Source: Micromonospora sp. KC606 | Lineage (GTDB): Bacteria > Actinomycetota > Actinomycetes > Mycobacteriales > Micromonosporaceae | Direction: 5' to 3' | DNA: 64,000 nt | Assembly: GCF_004348675.1 (NCBI RefSeq) | Contig: NZ_SMKN01000014.1 | Location: 1-64,000 of the forward strand | Part shown: positions 7,939-17,335 of the stretch, in pieces | How positions within the stretch are numbered: position 1 is the first letter of the stretch | Layout: each line of letters opens with the position of its first letter | Translations under genes and position numbers: made by a program | The notes under the pieces: model-generated | Database searches by the model: none | The model's input: the letters and a program-made list of their open reading frames with translations, nothing else | Told to the model about the DNA's origin: nothing

Positions 7939-9202
7939 ACAAACATCTACGATGGTCATCGCCCGACTGGGGCGTTTTCCTGACGGTTGGGGGCAATGTC
8001 GGGGTCGGGGCCGCTGAGACACCCGGGACCACCGGGTCGAGCCGACCCACCGTGAGCGCCACCTGGAGCGCGAACGCGTCCCGCGCCGCCAACGGCGAGA
8101 AGCCGGTCACCTCGGAGATCCGGCGCAGCCGGTAGCGGACCGTGTTCGGGTGCACGAAGAGCGACCGGGCGGCGCTCTCCAGGGTCCCGCCGGCGGCGAA
8201 GAAGGCGTCCAGCGTCTCCAGCAGCTCGCCGCCGGCGCGCACCAGCGCCGCGTACACGTCGTGCCGCAGCCGCCGGCGGGCCTCGGCGTCGCCGGCCAGG
8301 GCCCGCTCGGGCAGCAGGTCCGCCGCCGACACCGGGCACGGCGCAGTCGGCCAGGCCGGCGCCGCCCGGAAACCGGCCAGCGCGGCCCGCGCCGACTCCG
8401 TCGCCTCGTCCAGACTGGGTACCGCCGGCCCCACCACCACCGGCCCCGTGCCGAACGCGGGCAGCAGCTTCTCGGTGGCGGCGAGCGGGTCGGCGGCCCC
8501 GCCGAGCACGATGACCAGCCGGTCGCCGTGCACGCCGCCGATCACCTCCACCCCGATCCGTCGGGCCTGCCGGTAGACCGTGTGCAGCACGGCGGCGACC
8601 TCGCCGCCTGGGGAGCGGCCCACCGCCACCGCCACCGGCGGGGCGTCCGCCCACCCCAACGCGGCCGCCCGGCTGGCCAGCACGTCCGGGGAGTCGCCGC
8701 GCAGCAGCGCATCCACCAGCAGGGCCTGCAACCGAGCGTCCCACGAGCCGCGGGACTCGGCGGCTCGGGCGTACACCCGGGCTGCGGCGAAGGCGATCTC
8801 CCGGGAGAAGCGCAGCACCGCCTCCCGCAACCGCTGTTCCTCGCCCTGGACGGCCAGGTGCCCCACCTGCTCCTCGACCACGTCGATGGTCACCTTGATC
8901 AGGGCCACCGTCTGCTGGAGGGTGATCGAGCGGGCCAGGGCCTGCGGGGCGGTGGCGAAGACCTCGTCGGAGACCTCCTGGGTGGCGTCCGGCGTGCCGC
9001 CGCCACCGCGCAACCACTGCACCAGGGACCGGACGCCGGCCTGCGCCACCAGCATGACCCAGGACCGCTGGTCGGCCGGCAGCTCGCGGAACCACGGCAG
9101 GGTCTCGTCCATCCGGGACACGCTCGCGGTGGCCAGCGCCCCCGCCACCCGTTCGATCCGGCGCAGCGTGGCCGACAGCTCGGTCCCGCCCGGCTCGCTC
9201 AC
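7937..9202 (-). CDS. fasR: PucR-family transcriptional regulator, FasR type
   Basis: A 421-aa regulator whose C-terminus holds the PucR-type helix-turn-helix, with LFVHPNTVRYRLRRISEV at about residues 365-383. The central region resembles the GGDEF-like part of CdaR/PucR regulators, and the N-terminal third is helical. In Streptomyces and mycobacteria the homologue (FasR; Rv2242 as I recall) stands directly before fabD and activates fatty acid synthesis in response to long-chain acyl-CoA. The same arrangement here, on the same strand with 78 bases between the genes, supports that role. The ATG (MSEPGGTELSATL) is taken as the start. Confidence 0.92.
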   Translation of the reverse strand: MSEPGGTELSATLRRIERVAGALATASVSRMDETLPWFRELPADQRSWVMLVAQAGVRSLVQWLRGGGGTPDATQEVSDEVFATAPQALARSITLQQTVALIKVTIDVVEEQVGHLAVQGEEQRLREAVLRFSREIAFAAARVYARAAESRGSWDARLQALLVDALLRGDSPDVLASRAAALGWADAPPVAVAVGRSPGGEVAAVLHTVYRQARRIGVEVIGGVHGDRLVIVLGGAADPLAATEKLLPAFGTGPVVVGPAVPSLDEATESARAALAGFRAAPAWPTAPCPVSAADLLPERALAGDAEARRRLRHDVYAALVRAGGELLETLDAFFAAGGTLESAARSLFVHPNTVRYRLRRISEVTGFSPLAARDAFALQVALTVGRLDPVVPGVSAAPTPTLPPTVRKTPQSGDDHRRCL

Positions 9203-9918
9203 CGCTTCAGCCTGTCACGTCCTGACCAGCTCCTGAACCTCGGGCGGGCGGCAGCCCCCGCAGATCCCTCCACCGATGGCGCGAGTGGGTGGGGCAGGGC
9301 CCACCGTCGCCGCCGTGATCCGCCCGGTCGCCCCCAGGGCCGGGAGACGATCTCCCGCGCCGGTCGGGGCCTCCGCGCCGGGGTACGTGCCGCACGAGCC
9401 GTCGGTGCCGGCCAGTACGGTGGCACTGCCGCCGGGGCGACCTCCCGGCGCGACGCGAGCGTGAGGAGACCGGGATGGCGCACGGGGAGGCCGACCACGG
9501 CTGCGCCCAGGGCGAGTCCTGCCGGCCGGGCCACCACGACCAGCCGGGGCCGGCCCGGCCCCACCGACGGCTGGTCGCGGCACCCTGCCCCACCGAACAG
9601 GTCGCCCGGGGATTTGAGCGGGTCGACGACGAGCCGGCGGTGCCGCGGCAGCGAGCCGGCCAGGACCGGCCCGAGGCGGGCGGGGGCGTGCGCCCGGCCG
9701 AACAGTCCGCACCGCAACCGCCGCGCGGCGTCGAGCCGGCCGATCCCGGCGAGACCGGGCGGGACGCGTCGCGCGGCTGCCGCAGCGAGCTGGCCGGGTG
9801 GGCCGGCGCGCACCGGCACGGTCCGGTCCGCCCCGGGCGCCGTCCCGTCCGCCGGGAGCGGCCGCCACACCGCTGGTGCTGACCGTGTGCCGGTCGCCCG
9901 GCCAGTAGCGTGGACGCG
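9203..9918. other. 715-bp region without a confident gene
   Basis: Between fasR and the oxidoreductase pseudogene both strands have open frames with high third-position GC, but none gives a product I recognise. The minus frame opposite the 135-codon plus ORF reads as hydrophobic, protein-like sequence but lacks a start with a ribosome binding site. It could be an old pseudogene. No tRNA, strong hairpin or repeat was seen. Confidence 0.4.
9475..9882 (+). CDS. Doubtful ORF, 135 aa, possibly a shadow
   Basis: An ATG preceded by GAGGAG at a six-base spacing opens a 135-codon frame with about 90 percent G/C third positions. The translated protein is rich in Arg, Pro, Gly and His with few hydrophobic residues, as expected of an antisense shadow, and resembles nothing I know. 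It could be a disordered protein or chance. It is listed because the ribosome binding site is good. Confidence 0.2.
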   Translation: MAHGEADHGCAQGESCRPGHHDQPGPARPHRRLVAAPCPTEQVARGFERVDDEPAVPRQRAGQDRPEAGGGVRPAEQSAPQPPRGVEPADPGETGRDASRGCRSELAGWAGAHRHGPVRPGRRPVRRERPPHRWC

Positions 9919-10842
9919 TGAAGGCGATCGCGATCGACGCGTACGGCTCGGCCGACCAGCTCGCCCTGCGGATCTTCCGCACCCGCCCGTCGGCCCGGAC
10001 ACGGTCCTGGTGCGGGTGCGGGCCGCCGGGGTGAACCCGGTCGACTGGAAGGTCTGCGAGGGCCATCTCGCCGGTGCCATCCCCGGCCACTTCCCGCTGG
10101 TGCCCGGCTGGGACGCCGCCGGCGTGGTGGCGGCGGTCGGCCCCGCGGTGACCGGGTTCTCCGTCGGTGACGAGGTGATCGGGTACGTCCGGCGCGACCA
10201 CATCCAACACGGCACGTACGCCGAACTGGTGCCGGCTCCGGAGCGCTGCCTGGCGGACAAACCGGTGCGGGCGTCCTGGGCCGCCGCGGGCGGGCTGCCG
10301 CTGGCCGGGCTCACCGCCTACCAGGCGTTGCGGGCGACGCGGACCGGCGCGGGGGACGTTGTGCTGGTGCACGGCGCCGCGGGCGGGGTGGGACACCTGG
10401 CGGTGCAGCTCGCCCGGGCGCTCGGCGCCGACCGGGTGATCGGCACGGCGGGCGAGGCCAACACGACTTCGTCCGTTCGCTCGGGGCCGAGCCGGTCCAC
10501 CACGGCGCCGGGCTGGCCGACCGGGTCCGGGCGGTCGCGCCCCACGGGGTGGACGTGGCGCTCGACCTGTTCGGCGGGGAGGCGCTGGACGTGTCCGCCG
10601 AGCTGCTGTCCCGCCCGGCCCGGCTGGTCTCCACCGCCGACCCGGAGCACGTCACCAGGCTGGGCGGCAGCTACCTCTTCGTCAAGCCGTCCACCCCGGA
10701 CCTGACCGTGCTGGCGGGCCTGGTCGACGCCGGGCGGCTCGCCGTGCACGTCGAACGGACCTTCCCGCTCGAGCAGGCCGCGGCGGCCCAGCGCCTGGTG
10801 CGGGCCGGGCACGTCCGCGGCAAGGTGGTGCTGGAGGTCTGA
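9919..10842 (+). pseudogene. Zn-independent MDR oxidoreductase (quinone reductase-like), two frameshifts
   Basis: Three consecutive frames together spell a complete quinone-oxidoreductase-like protein of about 308 aa. Frame one starts at GTG 9919 (VKAIAIDAYGSADQ). Frame two carries the GroES-like part (AAGVNPVDWKV, GWDAAGVV) and the NADPH motif VLVHGAAGGVGHLAVQLA. Frame three, ending at 10842, supplies VALDLFGGEALD to the C-terminus. One base is missing near 9970 (CGGAT for CGGGAT) and one near 10462 (AACACGAC for AACCACGAC). With both restored the frame is continuous. Either the gene is inactive or the sequence has two single-base errors. Confidence 0.85.
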
Positions 10843-10860
10843 GCCGCCGGCCGGGCCAGC

Positions 10861-11517
10861 TCAGCGGGTGCGGCGGCGGACCAGCAGGGCGATCCCGGCC
10901 AGCCCGGTGGTGATCACGAGCACCACCCCCAGGTTGAGCAGCAGCAGGCGCTGGAGCTCGCTGATCGCGGTGTCGATGTCCCGGGCGGGGTTGATCGCGT
11001 CCTCCGGCAGGACACGCTCACCACCACCGATCCCACCGCTGAGCGTGTCGAACTGGCGCTCCAGCGGGACTCCGGCGTGACGCAGGGTCTCGGACATGTT
11101 GAGCCGGCCGAGGAACCAGCCCGCGCTGGTCTTGCGCCCGTCGGGCTGCTTCGCCGGCCGGTAGGCCCGCGGCCCGCCCTTGGCCAGCGGGTAGAGGTCG
11201 AAGGTCTGCTTCGGTGCCTCCCCGGCGAGCACCACGACCGTGTACTTCGGACCGAGGTCGGCGACCTTGGGGCCGGTGGGCGCGCCGGTGCGGCCGAACC
11301 AGTTGACCTGGTCGATCACCGCGAGCACGAGGGTGGACTGGGTGTCGGAGCGCAGCCGCAGCGGCTCGCTGAGCCCGACGCCGGTGATGTCCACCCCGGG
11401 GGCCGGCTTCGGCGCGGCCTCGGCCGCCCGGGAAGGCACGCCCGGGCCGAGACTCAGCACCATGGTGGCCACCACTGCCGCGAGCACCCCGAGCACCCGC
11501 CTCGTCCGTCCGACCAT
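10861..11517 (-). CDS. Secreted protein with C-terminal membrane anchor, unknown function
   Basis: A 218-aa protein with an N-terminal signal peptide ending near SRAAEA (residue 33), an extracytoplasmic region of about 140 residues and one C-terminal membrane helix (LLLLNLGVVLVITTGLAG) followed by RRRTR. This topology places the domain outside the cell. GAGGAGG precedes the ATG closely. It faces away from copC, and the two may share the 220-bp spacer as promoter region. No family is recognised. Confidence 0.8.
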   Translation of the reverse strand: MVGRTRRVLGVLAAVVATMVLSLGPGVPSRAAEAAPKPAPGVDITGVGLSEPLRLRSDTQSTLVLAVIDQVNWFGRTGAPTGPKVADLGPKYTVVVLAGEAPKQTFDLYPLAKGGPRAYRPAKQPDGRKTSAGWFLGRLNMSETLRHAGVPLERQFDTLSGGIGGGERVLPEDAINPARDIDTAISELQRLLLLNLGVVLVITTGLAGIALLVRRRTR

Positions 11518-11739
11518 CGCCGCCTCCTCGCCCCGTTCGATGGATGGCTGTGCTGCAGGTCACGCGTGTGGTGCCAACGGCGACGACCATGCCCGCGGGC
11601 GGGGTACCCACCGCAAAGACTCCGTGGAACGGCGATCGGTTGCAGCTGCTCGACCAGTATGTGGAACTATTTGCGATCCGGATCCGACTAATGGTCAGCC
11701 GTTGATCAGCGGCCGGATCGTACCTTTGCGGAGGGACTC

Positions 11740-12354
11740 ATGGGGGGCAGGGTCGCACGTGTGGCGCGTGCCACGCCAGTCGTTATGGGCGCGGCGCTCG
11801 GTGTGTCGCTGCTGCTGCCGGCGGTGCCGGCGGCCGCGCACAACTCGCTGACGGGCAGCAGTCCGGCCGACGGGGCCCGGGTGGCGGCCGCGCCTACCCA
11901 GGTGGAGCTGCGGTTTCTGTCGAAACTGGACCCGGCCACCACGACGGTCACCGTGGTCGGCCCGGGCCGCGTGCCGGCCGCCGGTGGTGAGCCGCGCTTC
12001 GCCGGCAACCGGGTGCGCGTGCCGTTCGCCCCCGGGCCGGCGGGCGAGTACACCGTGGGCTATCAGGTGGCGTCCGGCGACGGCCACCCGGTGAAGGGAC
12101 AGGTGACGTTCACCCTGACCACCGGGGCACCGGCACCCGCTCCGAGCCCCACGCCGTCCCCGACCGGTCCCGTCGCGCAGTCGGCCACGCCGGGCGGCGG
12201 CACCCCGGCCGGGGACGCCCCGACTTCCGCCGAGCCGGCCTCTGCCGCCGCCGACGACCGGACCGCTCCGATCTGGCCCTGGCTGCTCGGTGCCGGGCTG
12301 GCCGTGGCGCTCGGCGGCGCGTTGTTGCTGCTGCTGCGCCGCCGGCGTTCCTGA
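11740..12354 (+). CDS. copC: Copper resistance CopC-domain protein, membrane anchored
   Basis: The 204-aa product has a signal peptide ending at VPAAAH; the His just after the cleavage site is the N-terminal Cu ligand of CopC proteins. Residues 36-130 are the CopC domain (HNSLTGSSPADGARV, the DGHPVKG segment with a second His and a TFTL strand). A Pro/Ser/Ala linker then leads to a single C-terminal helix and RRRRS. It would bind copper outside the membrane. GGAGGG precedes the ATG. No CopD gene is adjacent, so copper uptake or resistance must use genes elsewhere. Confidence 0.88.
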   Translation: MGGRVARVARATPVVMGAALGVSLLLPAVPAAAHNSLTGSSPADGARVAAAPTQVELRFLSKLDPATTTVTVVGPGRVPAAGGEPRFAGNRVRVPFAPGPAGEYTVGYQVASGDGHPVKGQVTFTLTTGAPAPAPSPTPSPTGPVAQSATPGGGTPAGDAPTSAEPASAAADDRTAPIWPWLLGAGLAVALGGALLLLLRRRRS

Positions 12355-12394
12355 GCGTGCCCGTGCGGACCGGGGGCGGCCGGCACGGTCACGG

Positions 12395-13804
12395 TCAGAC
12401 CAGGCGGACCCGGGCGGCGCGCAACCGGGCCAGGGTGCGCTCCCGGCCGAGCACCTCCAGCGACTCGAACAGCGGCAGCCCGACGGTGCGGCCGGTGACC
12501 GCGACCCGGACCGGTGCCTGCGCCTTGCCCAGCTTCAGGCCACGCTCGGCGCCAACCGCCTCCAGGGTCGACTTCAGCGCGTCGGCGTCCCAGGACGCCA
12601 GCGCCTCGTACCCGGCGACCGCCGCGTCGAGCAGTTCGGCCGCGCCTTCCTTCATGGCTTTGGTCCAGGCCGCCTCGTCGATCAGCGGGTCGGCCACGAA
12701 GAGGAAGTCGACGTTCGGCACGATCTCGCTGAGCACCGCGATCCGGGTCTGCGCCAGCGGCGCGACCTTGGCGAACGCCTCGGCGTCGAACTCCTCCGGC
12801 CGCCACGGCGGTGGGGCGACGGTGTCCGTGCCGGTCAGCCACGGCTGGCAGGCGACGACGAACTCGTCGAGCGGCAGCGCGCGAATGTACTCGCCGTTGA
12901 ACGCGCGCAGCTTCTTCTCGTCGAAGAAGGCGGGGGAGGGGTTGACCTCCTCCAGCCGGAACTCCGCCTCGATCACCGACCAGGGCACGATCTCCCGGTC
13001 GCCCGACGGCGCCCAACCGAGCAGCATCAGGTAGTTGCGCATCGCGTCGGCGAGGTAGCCCTCGTCCCGGTACGCCTCCAGGGCCACCTTGTCACGGCGC
13101 TTGGAGAGCTTCTGCCGCTTCTCGTTGACCACCACCGGCACGTGCGCCCAGACCGGCGGCTTGACCCCGAGCGCGTCCCAGAGCAGCTGCTGCTTCGGAG
13201 TGTTGGGCAGATGCTCCTCGGCCCGGATCACGTGGGTGATCCCCATGGTCAGGTCGTCCACGACGTTGGCCAGCAGGAACACCGGCGAGCCGTCGCCGCG
13301 GGCGATGACGAAATCCTCGATGAGCCTGTTCTCGAAGGTCGGCTCGCCGCGGATCAGGTCGACGACCACGGTCTCGCCCTCGTCGGGGGTACGGAAGCGC
13401 AGCGCGCGCCCCTCGCCCGGGCCCAGGCCACGGTCCCGGCAGTAGCCGTCGTAGCCCTGGTACTGCGAACCGGTACGGGCCTGCACGGTCTCCCGGGTGC
13501 AGTCGCAGTAGTAGGCGCGGCCGGCGTCGTGCAGCCTCCGTGCGGCCGCGCGGTGCTCCCCGGCGTTCGACGACTGGAGGTACGGGCCCTCGTAGCTGCC
13601 GCGGGCGATGCCGATCCAGTCCAGCGCCGACAGGATGCCCTCGGTCCATTCGGGCCTGTTGCGTGCGGCGTCGGTGTCCTCGATGCGCAGCACGAACACC
13701 CCGCCCTGCTGCTTGGCGTAGATCCAGTTCTGCAGCGCCGAGCGGGCGCCGCCGACGTGGAACATACCGGTCGGGGAGGGGGCGAAGCGCACACGTACCG
13801 TCAC
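12395..13804 (-). CDS. gltX: Glutamyl-tRNA synthetase
   Basis: A 469-aa class I aminoacyl-tRNA synthetase that charges tRNA-Glu, and possibly tRNA-Gln for later amidation, as actinomycetes lack GlnRS. The HIGH-type motif is in [18 protein letters not shown] (residues 6-23) and the KMSKS-type motif is KLSKRRDKV. The C-terminal helical anticodon-binding region is complete and length is normal. GTG at 13804 starts [13 protein letters not shown], as in the family; 38 more in-frame upstream codons are Arg-rich and not conserved. It is convergent with copC; a weak hairpin separates them. Confidence 0.96.
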   Translation of the reverse strand: MTVRVRFAPSPTGMFHVGGARSALQNWIYAKQQGGVFVLRIEDTDAARNRPEWTEGILSALDWIGIARGSYEGPYLQSSNAGEHRAAARRLHDAGRAYYCDCTRETVQARTGSQYQGYDGYCRDRGLGPGEGRALRFRTPDEGETVVVDLIRGEPTFENRLIEDFVIARGDGSPVFLLANVVDDLTMGITHVIRAEEHLPNTPKQQLLWDALGVKPPVWAHVPVVVNEKRQKLSKRRDKVALEAYRDEGYLADAMRNYLMLLGWAPSGDREIVPWSVIEAEFRLEEVNPSPAFFDEKKLRAFNGEYIRALPLDEFVVACQPWLTGTDTVAPPPWRPEEFDAEAFAKVAPLAQTRIAVLSEIVPNVDFLFVADPLIDEAAWTKAMKEGAAELLDAAVAGYEALASWDADALKSTLEAVGAERGLKLGKAQAPVRVAVTGRTVGLPLFESLEVLGRERTLARLRAARVRLV

Positions 13805-13973
13805 GTCTACCAGCCTACGGCCGACCGCGACGGGATTCCGCCAGGGGGCGGCTGCCCGCGTCCGGCACGCCTGTCGCCCCGCTGACCATGAAGTTGACGG
13901 CGGTGTGGATCTCTCCACGTGCCGCCAACCCCATGATCACCGGAGCGACTGGCGGAGCCGGAGGGGTGTGAGG

Positions 13974-15251
13974 TCAGCGCACGCCGCGAATCTTGAAAAC
14001 CAGGGCGCTGCCGAACACGGTGATCACCGCGGTGACCGCGTAGAGCGCGGGGTAGCCGCCCAGGTGCACCACGATCGGGGCGGAGATCGCCGGGCCGAGC
14101 ACCTGCGGGGCCGAGTTCGCGATGTTGATCACGCCGAGGTCCTTGGCCCGGTCGGTGGCCCGGGGCAGCACCTCCGTGATCAGCGCCGCGTCCACCGACA
14201 GGTAGACGCCGTAGCCGGCGCCGAGCAGCAGCGCGGCGGCGATCGCCACCGGCCAGACCGGGGCGATCGCGAGCATCAGCGCGGCCACCGCCATCACCAG
14301 CCCGGAGACGATCACGTAGATCTTGCGCCGTCCGGAGCGGTCCGAGAGCATCCCGGCCACCACGGCGGTGAGGATCATGCCGAGTGTGTAGAGCAGGATC
14401 AGCGTCAGCAGCGCACCCTCGGGGTCGGGGTGGCGCACCCCGTCGGTGAGGAAGTACAGCAGGTACAGCGTGCCCAGGGCGTTGCCGATCTGGACCAGGA
14501 ACCGGGTGATCCAGGCCCAGGCGAAGTCCGGGTGCCGGCGCGGGCTGATCCACATCGAGGCGACCATGGCCCGCAGCCGCAGCGCCGGCCGGTGCGCCCG
14601 GGGCAGCGGGTCGTCGGTGGTGAGCAGCGTGAACGGCAGCGACAGCACCAGCATCGCGACGGCGATCGCGGCGTACCCGGCGGCATTGCCGGTGACCACC
14701 GCGGTGACCAGCACCGCGCCGACCACCAGGCCGAGGGCCTGGGGGATGCCGACCCAGCCGGAGACGCCGCCGCGCTGGGTGACCGGCACCCGGTCGGGGA
14801 TGGCGGCGGTCAGGCTGGCCAGCATCGCGTTGAAGCACACCTGGGCGGCGACCCAGCCCAGCGCCACCCCGGCGATGGTCCGCTGCTGGGCCAGCAGCAG
14901 CAGGGCGAGCGCGCCGAGTACCGCGCCACCGGCGGTCCAGACGTGCCGCCGGCCGAACTCCCGGCCGCCCAGCCGCAAACAGGTGCGATCGGACAGCGCT
15001 CCGGCGAGGGGGTTGGCGAGCACCGCGGCGAGGGCGCCGAGGCCGGTCACCACGGCCAGCATCGCCTCCTTGTCGGCGGGGGCGATGCGTTCCACCTGCT
15101 GCGGCAGCAGCACCTGGATCGGGGTGAAGAACGCCATCCAGACGCCCAGGTTGGCGGCGAAGATGAGCGCGATCCAGTTGCGTCGGACCGGGACGGCCGG
15201 TTCGGCGAGCGCCGCCGGCAGCGAGGTCGGTGTCGGGTCGACGGTGGTCAC
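13974..15251 (-). CDS. MFS transporter, likely glycoside (beta-glucoside) permease
   Basis: The 425-aa protein has about 12 hydrophobic helices and MFS signatures, for example NPLAGALSDRT after helix 2 and GMLSDRSGRRKIYV after helix 8. The GTG at 15251 overlaps the stop of the beta-glucosidase gene (GTGA), so the pair is coupled and the substrate is probably a beta-glucoside or other disaccharide imported for that enzyme. The closest resemblance I see is to GPH/SUT-like or sugar-type MFS carriers. Substrate is inferred from the operon only. Confidence 0.87.
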   Translation of the reverse strand: MTTVDPTPTSLPAALAEPAVPVRRNWIALIFAANLGVWMAFFTPIQVLLPQQVERIAPADKEAMLAVVTGLGALAAVLANPLAGALSDRTCLRLGGREFGRRHVWTAGGAVLGALALLLLAQQRTIAGVALGWVAAQVCFNAMLASLTAAIPDRVPVTQRGGVSGWVGIPQALGLVVGAVLVTAVVTGNAAGYAAIAVAMLVLSLPFTLLTTDDPLPRAHRPALRLRAMVASMWISPRRHPDFAWAWITRFLVQIGNALGTLYLLYFLTDGVRHPDPEGALLTLILLYTLGMILTAVVAGMLSDRSGRRKIYVIVSGLVMAVAALMLAIAPVWPVAIAAALLLGAGYGVYLSVDAALITEVLPRATDRAKDLGVINIANSAPQVLGPAISAPIVVHLGGYPALYAVTAVITVFGSALVFKIRGVR

Positions 15252-16582
15252 GGCCGGCCCCGGTGATCCGCGATGAGGTCGCGGTACCACGCGTACGAGG
15301 ACTTGGGCGTGCGGGCCAGGGTGTCGAAGTGGACGTGCACCAGCCCGAAGCGCTTGGTGAAACCCTCCGCCCACTCCCAGTTGTCCAGCAGGGACCAGAC
15401 GAAGTACCCCGTGACGTCGACCCCGGCGTCCATCGCCGCGCGGACGGCCCGCAGGTGCCCGTCGAGGTACGTGATCCGTTCCGGGTCGTGCACCCGCCCG
15501 TCGGCGTCCGGCGCGTCGTCGTACGCGCAGCCGCCCTCGGTGACCTGGATCGGCGGGAGAGCGTCGCCGTACCGCTCCTTCAGTCCAGTGAGCAGGTCAC
15601 GCAGCCCGTCGGGGACGACCGGCCAGTCGAAGGCGGTGCGTGGGTACCCGTCCAGCGGCACCATGGTGAAGGGAAGCGGGAAACCCTCCTCGGGGGCCCG
15701 GATCCCGGTGGGGTTGTAGTAGTTGACCCCGAGCACGTCGATCGGGGCGGCGATCACGTCGAGGTCACCGTCGCGGACCACCGTCGGCTCGGTGCCGGGC
15801 GGGTAGCCCAGACCCAGCAGCGGGTCGGTGAACAGCCGGTTGTGCAGCGCGTCGTACGACGCCCCGGCTGCCCGGTCGGCGTCGGTGTCGCCGCAGAGCA
15901 CCACCGGCGAGTAGTTGTTGGCGATCGCCACCGGGCTGGCGCTGCGCGCGCGTAGCGCGGCGACGGCGAGCCCGTGGCCGAGCAGTTGGTGGTGGGCGAC
16001 CGGGAAGGCGTCGAAGAGCAGGGACCGGCCGGGGGCGTGCTCTCCCGTGCCGTGGCCGAGGCTCATGTGGATGAACGGTTCGTTGAGCGTGATCCAGAGC
16101 TTCACCCGGTCGCCGAGGCGCGCGGCGACCAGGTCGGCGTACTCGGCGAAGCGGCCGGCAGTGTCCCGGTTGAGCCAGCCGCCGGTGTCCTCCAGGGGCT
16201 GCGGGAGGTCCCAGTGGAACAGGGTGGCGACCGGGTCGATGCCGGCGGCGAGCAGGTCGTCGACGAGGCGTTCGTAGAAGTCCAGGCCGGCCGGGTTGGC
16301 CGCGCCGGTGCCGCCGGGCTGCACCCGGGGCCAGGCGATGGAGAACCGGTACGCCGAGACGCCCAGGCCGGCCATCAGCGCGACGTCCTCGGCGTGCCGG
16401 TGGTAGTGGTCGCAGGCCACGTCGCCGGTGCTGCCGTCGGCGATCCGGCCGGGCGTGTGGGCGAAGGTGTCCCAGATGGAGGGTCCACGCCCGCCGGCGT
16501 CGGCGCCGCCCTCGATCTGGTACGCCGAGGTGGAGACCCCCCAGCGGAAACCGGCGGGAAACCGGGGTAGCGGCGTCGTCAT
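15248..16582 (-). CDS. Beta-glucosidase, glycoside hydrolase family 1
   Basis: A 444-aa cytoplasmic GH1 retaining enzyme. The N-terminal FPAGFRWGVSTSAYQIEGG is the family signature. The general acid is Glu of TLNEP (near residue 165), and the nucleophile is Glu in the VTEGG segment (normally ITENG). Trp-rich loops around the -1 site (YFVWSLLDNWEWAEGF) are present. It hydrolyses beta-linked disaccharides or aryl-glucosides, brought in by the MFS carrier whose gene overlaps its end. A 187-bp spacer upstream contains no LacI operator I can recognise. Confidence 0.95.
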   Translation of the reverse strand: MTTPLPRFPAGFRWGVSTSAYQIEGGADAGGRGPSIWDTFAHTPGRIADGSTGDVACDHYHRHAEDVALMAGLGVSAYRFSIAWPRVQPGGTGAANPAGLDFYERLVDDLLAAGIDPVATLFHWDLPQPLEDTGGWLNRDTAGRFAEYADLVAARLGDRVKLWITLNEPFIHMSLGHGTGEHAPGRSLLFDAFPVAHHQLLGHGLAVAALRARSASPVAIANNYSPVVLCGDTDADRAAGASYDALHNRLFTDPLLGLGYPPGTEPTVVRDGDLDVIAAPIDVLGVNYYNPTGIRAPEEGFPLPFTMVPLDGYPRTAFDWPVVPDGLRDLLTGLKERYGDALPPIQVTEGGCAYDDAPDADGRVHDPERITYLDGHLRAVRAAMDAGVDVTGYFVWSLLDNWEWAEGFTKRFGLVHVHFDTLARTPKSSYAWYRDLIADHRGRP

Positions 16583-16769
16583 GAACCCTCCCGAGAAAAC
16601 GTGAATCTTGCTCGGGACTCTAGGGGGCGAATCGCCGTCGCGCCATAGGCTGCCGACGATGACGACGCAAGGGGTTTCGGCGTGTCTTTTCCAAACCCGT
16701 CCCAGTAAGTCCGATTTTGCGCATAGAGTGTGGAATATCGCGGATGTCCTCAGTGGGGGAAGTACAGAA

Positions 16770-17216
16770 ATGATCCTCGTGGAACGCAGTGCGCACGTGA
16801 TGGCGCCGGTGGAAGCGGTCTGGGACGTCGTGCAGCGGGCCGAGCAGTTGCCGGCCTGGCTGGCGGGGGTCCGTGCGGCGGAGGTCCTCTCGGGGGAGGG
16901 CTTCGGCCGACGTCAGTTGGTCCAGGCCGGGCGCGGAGCGGCGCACGAGGCAGAGGTGATCGCCTACCAGGAGCCGACCCTGATCGGCTGGCGGGAGCGC
17001 GCCAAGGGCGCCGGCGCTCGGGCCGAGGCGCGCACCGAGATCTACGTCCAGCTCACTCCCGACGAGGAGGAAGGCGGGACGGTCGTGCGGCTCATCGTCG
17101 TCCGGTGGCCGGCCGGGCCGGTCAAGGCGGCCCTGCTTCGGCTCGGGCTGCGTCGGGTCGGCGCCGACCTGGAGGAGTCGCTGGCCCGGCTCACCGACCT
17201 GGCCGCCGTCGGCTGA
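16770..17216 (+). CDS. SRPBCC-family protein (START-like, polyketide cyclase/dehydrase type)
   Basis: A 148-aa protein starting MILVERSAHVMAPVEAVWD, the usual beginning of SRPBCC ligand-binding domains. A long C-terminal helix (LRRVGADLEESLARLTDLA) closes the cavity in this fold. It would bind a hydrophobic ligand; the ligand is unknown. The ATG follows GGGGGA by nine bases. The frame is open for 54 codons upstream without coding character. It stands alone between divergent or convergent neighbours. Confidence 0.85.
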   Translation: MILVERSAHVMAPVEAVWDVVQRAEQLPAWLAGVRAAEVLSGEGFGRRQLVQAGRGAAHEAEVIAYQEPTLIGWRERAKGAGARAEARTEIYVQLTPDEEEGGTVVRLIVVRWPAGPVKAALLRLGLRRVGADLEESLARLTDLAAVG

Positions 17217-17335
17217 GCAGGTCGCCTCCCGCGGCGTCACCCGCGACGGCGGTGGCCCGGCGTCACCACCAGGGGCGTCCGGACCACCGCCGGCTGCTGC
17301 GGGGGCGCGGGCCGCGACGTCGCCGACCGGCTGGC

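Noticed and set aside
2743-9202. Possible polyketide synthase cluster
   Set aside because: The KAS, ACP and MAT genes are the primary fatty acid operon in the standard order headed by fasR; no PKS module or tailoring genes are present.
12290-13885. 531-codon plus frame opposite gltX
   Set aside because: Shadow of gltX: composition rich in Arg, Gly and Val and no known family.
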